Positions 1 to 4,983 of a stretch of 7,162 nucleotides of DNA are shown piece after piece. The notes under the pieces were generated by a model. It was not told the DNA's origin, searched no databases, and saw only the letters and a list, made by a program, of their open reading frames with translations. The stretch is from Flavobacteriaceae bacterium (GTDB lineage: Bacteria; Bacteroidota; Bacteroidia; Flavobacteriales; Flavobacteriaceae). Location of the stretch: NCBI GenBank assembly GCA_020435885.1, contig JAGQYU010000024.1:1-7162 (forward strand). Reading direction: 5' to 3'. Position numbers and translations under genes: made by a program. The stretch's first letter is position 1; each line of letters begins with the position of its first letter.

Positions 1-22
1 AGCGCAGTCGAGAAATCTTTTA
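1..22. repeat. Partial dispersed intergenic repeat (one arm), cut by the window edge
   Basis: The first bases contain GCAGTCGAGAAATCT. From memory, this is one arm of a hairpin-type repeat scattered between genes in many marine Flavobacteriaceae; the partner arm reads roughly AGATTTCTCGACTGCGC. Only this arm is visible, so the palindrome cannot be checked here. It lies just past the 3' end of the minus-strand yjbQ gene, where such elements may act as a terminator or mRNA-stabilising hairpin. Recognition rests on recall, not on a second copy in the window. Confidence 0.5.
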
Positions 23-41
23 CATCAGTAAAAAAGTATTA

Positions 42-464
42 TTAAATTCCAAAAGCTGTAATTACTATTTTTCTGGCGCCTCCATAATTTCTATGTTCAC
101 AAAGGTAAATACCCTGCCAAATACCCATATTCAATTTACCATTTGTAATTGGTATCTGCACCGAAGCCCCCATCAATGATGCTTTAATATGAGAGGTCAT
201 ATCATCCGGGCCTTCAACTGTGTGGGTAAAATACGTTGCATTTTCAGGTACCAAAACATTCATGTGGCTTTCAAAATCATGCAATACAGACGGATCGGCA
301 TTTTCATTAATGGTTAAACTGGCTGAAGTATGTTTTATAAACACCTGAAGCATGCCTGTATCAATCTGTTTAAGTTCAGGTATTGCCTTTAAAATATAAG
401 TGGTAATTACATGAAAGCCTCTTTTGTGTGGCGGTAATTGTATTTCTTTTTGGAAGAATTTCAT
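42..464 (-). CDS. YjbQ / UPF0047 family protein (secondary thiamine-phosphate synthase-like)
   Basis: A complete 140-aa protein of the usual family length (about 130-140 aa). The conserved family blocks are all present: HTSASLTINENADP at residues 45-58, a second block with H81, D87-D88 and H92 (HTVEGPDDMTSH), and the C-terminal block with W116, E123 and H124 (GIWQGIYLCEHR). The conserved histidines are thought to form a metal or phosphate site. Family members, such as E. coli YjbQ, show weak thiamine-phosphate synthase activity in vitro, but the true cellular role is unsettled and no thiamine gene lies nearby. No signal peptide is seen, so it should be cytosolic. The ATG start is supported by the family-like MKFFQKEIQL opening. 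It is transcribed away from the accessory block, with a weak -7-like site upstream. Family assignment is confident; function is not. Confidence 0.93.
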   Translation of the reverse strand: MKFFQKEIQLPPHKRGFHVITTYILKAIPELKQIDTGMLQVFIKHTSASLTINENADPSVLHDFESHMNVLVPENATYFTHTVEGPDDMTSHIKASLMGASVQIPITNGKLNMGIWQGIYLCEHRNYGGARKIVITAFGI

Positions 465-482
465 TGTGAATAAATTACACTT

Positions 483-490
483 TAAAGGTA
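483..490 (-). promoter_or_regulatory. Weak candidate -7 promoter element for the yjbQ-like gene
   Basis: Read on the minus strand the site is TACCTTTA, seven of eight matches to the Bacteroidota consensus TAnnTTTG. It lies 18 bp upstream of the ATG, giving a leader of about 10-15 nt. No convincing -33 TTTG is seen, so this is only a candidate. Confidence 0.3.
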
Positions 491-513
491 TTGAAATTAC
501 ACAGAAAAAACGA

Positions 514-570
514 TAACTTCGTTTAACACAAAGCTAAAAAGAATCAAAACTACATTTTAGCTAGAAGTTA
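514..570. repeat. Nested inverted repeat upstream of the orphan ORF
   Basis: Two pairs of perfect arms are nested. The outer arms are TAACTTC (514-520) and GAAGTTA (564-570). The inner arms are AGCTAAAA (532-539) and TTTTAGCT (555-562), with a 15-nt loop. The left side carries an unpaired 11-nt stretch between its arms and the right side one base. The element fills the space between the divergent yjbQ-like gene and the orphan ORF at 587. It could be an operator, a leader hairpin or a recombination-type site; nothing decides between these. The right arm overlaps a poor -7-like site (TACATTTT, 551-558). Confidence 0.5.
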
Positions 571-586
571 CCTGCTATTTTGAAAT

Positions 587-1084
587 TTGGACTTTCTAAA
601 AAAAATATTAAAACCAGAGTCTATCCCTTTTATGAGAAAAAAAGGGAATGAAAAATATTTGGAATTACTGAAGTTTACGGAAATACCAAACTGTGAAAAA
701 TACGCTACCAAAAGAATTCTTCAAGAAGTTCACTTAGGAAGTCAAACGGTTATTTCACTGTTAGACTGTAATTTGAACTACTTACGTATTAACAAATATG
801 GACGAAGTAAAGAGTTTAACCTCGTAAAATCTAGATTCGAAAAAAGTTCTAAAAAACTATTTGAAAGGTGTGACGAAAATTTGGATAAAATAATGGGATT
901 TAATAAACATGATGGTTGTTTTTTTATAGACAATGGAGTCCGACTTACTTTTATTACGGACAAAGGAAATTATTCAATTTCAGACTCCCCTGTAAATATT
1001 ATAAAACAAAAAATCGCCGGGCAAGCCATTGCCCATTTCCTAAATCTAATGAATTTAACAGATAGAAACAGATCTAAACAATAG
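587..1084 (+). CDS. Hypothetical protein, 165 aa, no recognised family
   Basis: I do not recognise this protein. It is lysine- and asparagine-rich and soluble-looking, with no signal peptide and no membrane segment. Visible landmarks are a charged middle section with many Lys/Arg/Glu (about residues 70-105), then a stretch of short hydrophobic patches that looks like beta strands (GCFFIDNGVRLTFITDKG, about 109-126) and a helical C-terminal end. The longest reading begins at a TTG (587) directly after an in-frame TGA; the first ATG is residue 16 (position 632) and would give 150 aa. The TTG version adds DFLKKILKPESIPF, a plausible amphipathic helix, so the start is undecided. It stands alone, between a divergent yjbQ-like gene and a long gene-poor stretch with hairpins. 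Accessory content is inferred from its isolation. It could be an immunity-type or other orphan protein, but nothing shows this. Confidence 0.68.
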   Translation: MDFLKKILKPESIPFMRKKGNEKYLELLKFTEIPNCEKYATKRILQEVHLGSQTVISLLDCNLNYLRINKYGRSKEFNLVKSRFEKSSKKLFERCDENLDKIMGFNKHDGCFFIDNGVRLTFITDKGNYSISDSPVNIIKQKIAGQAIAHFLNLMNLTDRNRSKQ

Positions 1085-1153
1085 TAAAAAGCAGCGGATA
1101 ATACACTATCTATACACCATTGCTTCGGACTTTAACTACTTTTGACTCTGAGC

Positions 1154-1184
1154 ACACCCAACGAAAGCCACGATCGTTGTGTGT
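1154..1184. repeat. Imperfect 11-bp inverted repeat downstream of the orphan ORF
   Basis: The arms ACACCCAACGA (1154-1164) and TCGTTGTGTGT (1174-1184) pair at ten of eleven positions around a 9-nt loop, and AATAAAA follows. There is no run of T on the plus strand; read on the minus strand, the A-rich flank becomes TTTTATT but precedes the hairpin instead of following it. It is therefore not a textbook terminator in either direction. The left arm contains ACCCAAC, which fits the integron R'' consensus RYYYAAC; the right arm has GTTGTGT, one mismatch from GTTRRRY. The spacing is much shorter than in known attC sites. Confidence 0.6.
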
Positions 1185-1193
1185 AATAAAAGG

Positions 1194-1210
1194 ATACCTA
1201 AAATAGGTAT
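1194..1210. repeat. Perfect 7-bp hairpin, ATACCTA/TAGGTAT
   Basis: ATACCTA (1194-1200) and TAGGTAT (1204-1210) are perfectly complementary with a 3-nt loop of A. It begins 9 bp after the larger inverted repeat. It could end transcription of the orphan ORF at 587, but no T tract follows. Confidence 0.55.
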
Positions 1211-1375
1211 AAAGACTAAACTATTTTCCTAAACCAGTTCTGAGAACACTTTTACTAATAAAATTGAAAATAAATAACTATCTTTATAAAAATGTAAACA
1301 ACTGAATTCCAGTATTTAGTTTTCCGTATTAATTAACTTTACAATAATTATATTAAAATTCTTAAATAATTAACT

Positions 1376-1489
1376 ATGTTAGAACAAATTGCTATAGAAA
1401 TAATGACTTTACTAGTTTTTTATGGAGGTGGAATTGGTTTAGTGTATTTAATACTACACTTACTAACTGAAAATGATTATAAACAATAG
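1376..1489 (+). CDS. Putative 37-aa single-span membrane microprotein
   Basis: An ATG-to-TAG frame of 37 codons. It has a short acidic start (MLEQIAIEI), a hydrophobic helix at about residues 9-30 (MTLLVFYGGGIGLVYLILHLL) containing a GGGxG motif of the kind that packs helices together, and a polar tail (TENDYKQ). Random AT-rich DNA rarely gives such a clean pattern of polar end, helix, polar end, which is the main support. No family is recognised. The leader is AT-rich without a clear ribosome binding site, which is normal in this phylum. A TAACTTTA site at 1334-1341 could be its -7 element. It lies 99 bp upstream of a second small membrane protein on the same strand, so the two may be co-transcribed. 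It could still be a chance ORF. Confidence 0.42.
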   Translation: MLEQIAIEIMTLLVFYGGGIGLVYLILHLLTENDYKQ

Positions 1490-1588
1490 ATATTACCAAT
1501 AGTAAAGAAAGTGCCAAAAGAATGAAAACTGTATTTTAACAATGAATTAGCAACAGTCTTCAAGCACTAAAATTAAAAAATTAGAAGA

Positions 1589-1813
1589 ATGGGAAAAATA
1601 TGGATAATAACAATAGCAGTTGCAATTTTCTTAATAATAAATCTCCTTTATTCTAAAATTCTTAAAGACTATGTAAAAAAGGCTTTTGGTAAGAAATGGC
1701 TAAATACTTGGGGAAACAAACTTTATTTTTGGCAAAGTTCAATATTTGTTAGTACCGCTGGTACTTTTTTGATAATGTATCTTTTAAAATGGTCTAATAT
1801 CTTGACTTTTTAG
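1589..1813 (+). CDS. Hypothetical small membrane protein with two predicted helices, 74 aa
   Basis: The protein begins MGKIWIITIAVAIFLIINLL, a first hydrophobic helix at about residues 4-21. A strongly basic loop follows (KILKDYVKKAFGKKWLNTWGNK, about 23-44, with eight lysines), then a second helix at about 50-68 (SSIFVSTAGTFLIMYLL) and a short tail. By the positive-inside rule the basic loop should be cytoplasmic with both ends outside. No family is recognised. AGAAGA abuts the ATG, too close to act as a normal ribosome binding site. The gene follows the 37-aa microprotein on the same strand and is followed by a hairpin at 1825-1838. Size and layout would suit a small toxin, an immunity protein or a regulator of a membrane enzyme, but no feature selects one of these. 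It is isolated from the conserved genes further right. Confidence 0.65.
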   Translation: MGKIWIITIAVAIFLIINLLYSKILKDYVKKAFGKKWLNTWGNKLYFWQSSIFVSTAGTFLIMYLLKWSNILTF

Positions 1814-1824
1814 GAATTTAAAAA

Positions 1825-1859
1825 CAGCACCTTTGCTGCAACTTATTTTAAGCGGTTGC
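1825..1859. repeat. Two overlapping short hairpins after the 74-aa gene
   Basis: CAGCA (1825-1829) pairs with TGCTG (1834-1838) around CCTT. GCAAC (1838-1842) pairs with GTTGC (1855-1859) around a 12-nt loop, and AATAATATAAAA follows. The two arms share one base, so they could be alternative structures. The order CAAC, loop, GTTG, then an AATAA-like run resembles the element at 1154-1190. A terminator role is possible but there is no T run. Confidence 0.45.
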
Positions 1860-1899
1860 CAATAATATAAAATCGCAATTATCAAATCAAAAAAATGTG

Positions 1900-1926
1900 T
1901 AGTTTTGAGTTAATCATAAACTCAAA
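1900..1926 (+). promoter_or_regulatory. Candidate promoter overlapped by an inverted repeat, upstream of the M14 peptidase gene
   Basis: TAGTTTTG (1900-1907) matches the Bacteroidota -7 consensus TAnnTTTG at every fixed position and would start transcription near 1911-1914, about 20 nt ahead of the ATG at 1935. No good -33 TTTG is seen. A perfect inverted repeat, TTTGAGTT (1904-1911) and AACTCAAA (1919-1926) with a 7-nt spacer, overlaps the -7 box and the predicted start. If that start is right, the left arm is not in the mRNA, so the palindrome would act as DNA, for example as a repressor site. Confidence 0.5.
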
Positions 1927-1934
1927 CTGAAATA

Positions 1935-3680
1935 ATGCTAATCAACTCTGCAAAAAAGATCTGCCTTTTCTTACTTTTTACAATAACTACATATTCTCAT
2001 GCTCAAAACAGCACTTTCATTACCCACTTTGAAAAATCAAAGGGTATGGAAACTGCTACTTATGATGAAACGATTCAATTCTATACCGACCTGTCCAAAA
2101 CCTATAAGCAAATTTCAATTCAGCCTATAGGCGAAACAGACTCCGGCAAACCATTACATATCGTTATCCTCAATCCTGATAAAGAATTTGATTTTGGCAA
2201 CATCCGAAATAATAAACGTATTTTACTCATCAACAACGGTATACACCCCGGAGAAAGCGATGGTATCGACGCTACTATGATGCTTTTCAGAGATATTGTA
2301 CAAGGAAAGATCAATATGCCTAAGCACACTGTTTTGGTAACCATCCCTGTTTACAATATTGGCGGGGCTTTGAATAGAAACAGCACTACGCGTACCAATC
2401 AAAATGGCCCTAAGGAATATGGTTTTAGAGGAAATGCACGCAACTATGACCTGAACCGTGATTTTATAAAATGTGATACTAAAAATGCACGCAGTTTTAG
2501 CAACATCTTTCATTTGGTACAGCCGGATGTATTTATTGATAATCATGTTAGTAATGGCGCTGATTATCAATATGCTCTGACACATTTATTTACGCAACAC
2601 AACAAATTGGGTGGTGATCTGGGAAATTATCTTCATACCGAATTAATGCCTTCGCTAGAGCAAAAACTGGAAGCAAAAAACTGGCCGATAACACCTTATG
2701 TAAATGTTTTTAACCAGGTTCCTGAAATAGGTTTCAGTCAATTTATGGACTATCCCAGGTATTCTACAGGTTATACCACATTATTCAACACCTTAGGAAT
2801 GATGGTTGAAACACATATGTTAAAGCCCTATAAACAGCGTGTAGAAGGCACTTATGAACTGATAAAAAGTATGATAGAGATTATTGAAAAAGATTATGCT
2901 AAAATAAAAGAACTTAGAAAAGATAGCTTTAAAAAAATCATCAATAACAAAACCTATCCGTTGGATTGGGCTATTGACTCCACCAAAACCACAACCTTGC
3001 ATTTTAAGGGTTTTGAAGGTGAATTTATTGACAGTGAAATAACCGGTTCAAAACGTCTAAAATATAACAGAGAAAAACCTTTCACTAAAGATGTTATTTA
3101 TTATAACTATGCTAAACCTACTGTGGAAATAGAAATACCCAAAGCGTATATTATTCCTCAAGGATGGCATCCAGTAATTGATCTGCTACAACTCAATAAT
3201 GTTGTGATGAAACCCTTGGCAAATGATAGTATTATAAAAGTGCAATTATATAAAATAGCTTCTTATGAAACCAGAAAAATGCCTTATGAAGGACATTATG
3301 CACATTACAATACAAAAGTTTCTATGGAGGAAAAAGAAGTCCAATTTTATAAAGGCGATCTATTGATAGAAACCAACCAGTCTTCAGTCAGGTATTTACT
3401 AGAAACGCTAGAACCCATAGCTCCTGATTCTTTCTTCAACTGGAACTTTTTCGATAGTATCTTACAACAAAAAGAATATTTTTCGCCATACGTTTGGGAA
3501 GATAAAACCATGGAACTCCTCAATAGTAACGAAGAATTAAAAAAAGCGTTTGAAGCTAAAAAAGCCAATGATGAAAAATTTGCCGGTAATTGGTATGCTC
3601 AGCTAGATTGGTTACACAAACAAAGTGATCATTATGAAAAAACTCACATGCAGTATCCTGTATATAGAATTACTAATTAA
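1935..3680 (+). CDS. Secreted M14-family zinc carboxypeptidase-like protein
   Basis: A 581-aa protein with a typical signal peptide: lysines near the start, a hydrophobic core LFLLFTITTY (11-20) and a likely cut after SHA (residue 23). It should be periplasmic or exported. The M14 catalytic domain spans roughly 40-320. Zinc ligands are H104 and E107 (HPGES) and H204 (DNHVSNGADYQY); the substrate-binding region includes N174-R175-D176 (DLNRDF), and E292 (VETHMLKPY) is the likely catalytic glutamate. All key residues are present, so it should be an active metallopeptidase trimming peptides, cell-wall peptides or another amide substrate; the exact substrate cannot be told. About 260 residues follow the catalytic domain, without membrane spans or an obvious type IX sorting tail. 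It is transcribed alone from a candidate promoter at 1900-1907 and overlaps the convergent Nudix gene by 8 bp. Confidence 0.9.
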   Translation: MLINSAKKICLFLLFTITTYSHAQNSTFITHFEKSKGMETATYDETIQFYTDLSKTYKQISIQPIGETDSGKPLHIVILNPDKEFDFGNIRNNKRILLINNGIHPGESDGIDATMMLFRDIVQGKINMPKHTVLVTIPVYNIGGALNRNSTTRTNQNGPKEYGFRGNARNYDLNRDFIKCDTKNARSFSNIFHLVQPDVFIDNHVSNGADYQYALTHLFTQHNKLGGDLGNYLHTELMPSLEQKLEAKNWPITPYVNVFNQVPEIGFSQFMDYPRYSTGYTTLFNTLGMMVETHMLKPYKQRVEGTYELIKSMIEIIEKDYAKIKELRKDSFKKIINNKTYPLDWAIDSTKTTTLHFKGFEGEFIDSEITGSKRLKYNREKPFTKDVIYYNYAKPTVEIEIPKAYIIPQGWHPVIDLLQLNNVVMKPLANDSIIKVQLYKIASYETRKMPYEGHYAHYNTKVSMEEKEVQFYKGDLLIETNQSSVRYLLETLEPIAPDSFFNWNFFDSILQQKEYFSPYVWEDKTMELLNSNEELKKAFEAKKANDEKFAGNWYAQLDWLHKQSDHYEKTHMQYPVYRITN

Positions 3681-4281
3681 ACAGCTGATTTTCAAATTCT
3701 TTTAATAACAATTCTATATTAGCATAGGTGTTTTGAGTTATTTTAGGCAACTCATTTTTTGATATCCATTCTACATGGGTTATACCTTCTTCCGTTTGCG
3801 GAACCGGCATATCATCATCTAAAGTACTCATCAAAAACCAATAGGTAGTTTTAAGCACATACTCCCCTTTAAATTGGTAAATATGATACGTTTTAGGCAA
3901 CTCTTTTATAATTGACAACTTTTTAACACCAGTCTCCTCTTCTACTTCACGTATGGCTGCAATAGTATAAGGTTCATCTTTTTCTACTTTTCCTTTGGGG
4001 AGGTCCCACTTATCATTACGAAAAATGCAGAGTATTTCATTATTTTTATTTTTTACGATTCCACCCGCAGCATCTATTTTTTTAAACTTTTTGGTAAATT
4101 CCACCCAAAGTTCATCAACAGTATCAGCACACAAACAAAGACTTTCCAAACTTCCATTCTCCAGCTTATTTAACTCTTTAAACAGATCAATCTTCTTAAT
4201 ATCAAAACGACTATTCTTACAACTATCTATGATAGAATTGGTTAGGTAAATAGGTTTATTGTTAATAAAAATTGTGATCAT
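3673..4281 (-). CDS. Nudix hydrolase with an N-terminal extension, 202 aa
   Basis: The Nudix box lies at residues 97-119 and fits the consensus exactly: G97, E103, then REVEEETGV (111-119), with metal-binding glutamates E112, E115 and E116. It is preceded by KWDLPKGK (91-98), as in hydrolases acting on nucleotide diphosphate-linked compounds. The Nudix fold covers about 70-200. The first 65-70 residues are an additional segment I cannot assign; Bacteroidota homologues next to pyrE, as I recall them, carry a similar one. The protein is cytosolic and probably cleaves a nucleoside diphosphate derivative; (di)nucleoside polyphosphates or an oxidised nucleotide are possible substrates, but the box does not say which. 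Its ATG is 52 bp from the divergent pyrE start, and its 3' end overlaps the M14 gene by 8 bp. The AAGGIV strand just before the box supports the family call. Confidence 0.92.
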   Translation of the reverse strand: MITIFINNKPIYLTNSIIDSCKNSRFDIKKIDLFKELNKLENGSLESLCLCADTVDELWVEFTKKFKKIDAAGGIVKNKNNEILCIFRNDKWDLPKGKVEKDEPYTIAAIREVEEETGVKKLSIIKELPKTYHIYQFKGEYVLKTTYWFLMSTLDDDMPVPQTEEGITHVEWISKNELPKITQNTYANIELLLKEFENQLFN

Positions 4282-4285
4282 CGAG

Positions 4286-4328
4286 TTTGAAATTCTACAT
4301 TAAATCCAAATAAATTTAGTTAGTTTTG
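4286..4328 (+). promoter_or_regulatory. Candidate pyrE promoter (two overlapping -7 choices)
   Basis: One choice is TTTG (4286-4289), a 21-bp spacer and TAAATTTA (4311-4318), seven of eight matches to the -7 consensus with a good -33. The other is TAGTTTTG (4321-4328), a full consensus match but only 5 bp before the ATG at 4334, which would give an almost leaderless mRNA. They overlap by position and may both be used. On the minus strand TTTATTTG (4314-4307) is a seven-of-eight match that could serve the divergent Nudix gene. Confidence 0.5.
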
Positions 4329-4333
4329 CCAAC

Positions 4334-4972
4334 ATGATTTATAACAAAAACACAGCCATAAAGACAGCCGAGCTATTACTGCAAATTAAGGCAATAAAAC
4401 TGGAACCCGAAAATCCTTTTACCTGGGCTTCCGGATGGAAATCACCCATATATTGTGATAACCGCACCATACTTTCTTTTGTGCCTATCCGTAATTTTAT
4501 TAGGGAAAACCTTAGCAAAATCATTGAAGATAAATACGGTAAACCGGATGTTATTGCTGGGGTTGCTACCGGTGCTATCGCTATTGGAGTACTTGTAGCT
4601 CAGGAACTTGGCTTACCTTTTGTATATGTAAGGCCGGAAGCTAAAAAACATGGAAGGCAAAACCTGATTGAAGGTCATTTGGAAAAAGGGCAAAATGTAG
4701 TAGTAATTGAAGATTTGATCAGTACCGGAAAAAGTAGTTTGAGTGCTGTACAAGCCTTGAAAGATAGCGGCGCTGTTGTAAAAGGGATGGTAGCTATTTT
4801 TTCTTATGGTTTTGAATTTGCCGAAGAAAACTTTAGAAATGCTAAAGTAGAATTAACCACGTTAAGTGATTACAGCAATTTGTTAGAACAAGCCATTGAC
4901 ATAGAATATATTGACGAAAAACAATTGAAGACTCTAGAGAAGTGGAGTAAAAACCCTAGTGAGTGGTCTTAA
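4334..4972 (+). CDS. pyrE: Orotate phosphoribosyltransferase
   Basis: A 212-aa cytosolic enzyme that joins orotate to PRPP, giving orotidine 5'-phosphate and pyrophosphate, the fifth step of de novo UMP synthesis. The PRPP-binding loop is VVVIEDLISTGKSS at 122-135, with the acidic pair E126-D127. The flexible catalytic loop RPEAKKHGRQNLIEG (100-114) carries K104, K105 and H106. The N-terminal WASGWKSPIYCDNR (31-44) is the usual orotate-side signature, and GVATGAIAIG (76-85) is the family's glycine-rich strand. Length is normal and no key residue is missing. The start is firm because the next in-frame Met is residue 152 and the N-terminus is family-like. An SRPBCC gene follows after 11 bp, so the two are probably co-transcribed. 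No other pyrimidine gene is in the window. Confidence 0.97.
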   Translation: MIYNKNTAIKTAELLLQIKAIKLEPENPFTWASGWKSPIYCDNRTILSFVPIRNFIRENLSKIIEDKYGKPDVIAGVATGAIAIGVLVAQELGLPFVYVRPEAKKHGRQNLIEGHLEKGQNVVVIEDLISTGKSSLSAVQALKDSGAVVKGMVAIFSYGFEFAEENFRNAKVELTTLSDYSNLLEQAIDIEYIDEKQLKTLEKWSKNPSEWS

Positions 4973-4983
4973 AAAACAATAAA

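Larger units (their letters stand above)
1085..1375. other. Gene-poor intergenic stretch with two hairpins
   Basis: I find no supportable gene in these 291 bases. The left part is of mixed composition and holds two adjacent inverted repeats (1154-1184 and 1194-1210). The right part, from about 1210, is very AT-rich and contains a TAACTTTA site (1334-1341), a seven-of-eight match to the -7 consensus, about 35 bp ahead of the small ORF at 1376. Confidence 0.6.

Noticed and set aside
778..963. Minus-strand 61-codon frame within the orphan ORF
   Set aside because: Low-complexity leucine/serine composition expected from antisense of lysine-rich AT-rich coding; no start signal or family.
1154..1184. 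Canonical integron attC site
   Set aside because: Only short core triplets fit; the element is about 31 bp, far below known attC lengths, one R' position mismatches, and no integrase gene is present.
1085..1588. tRNA or structured RNA gene
   Set aside because: The hairpins are short and isolated; no cloverleaf, GTTCRA loop or riboswitch-like conserved core is seen.
1376..1813. Type I or II toxin-antitoxin pair
   Set aside because: Both products are small membrane proteins, but neither resembles a known toxin or antitoxin family, and no antisense RNA or DNA-binding partner can be shown.
2120..2585. Two minus-strand frames of 74 and 120 codons inside the M14 gene
   Set aside because: They lie opposite conserved catalytic motifs of the M14 protein, show no family pattern and have no promoter; they are shadows of the real gene.
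4963..4983. GTG start for the SRPBCC gene
   Set aside because: It overlaps the pyrE end, adds seven unconserved-looking residues, and an ATG with the expected domain start follows at 4984.
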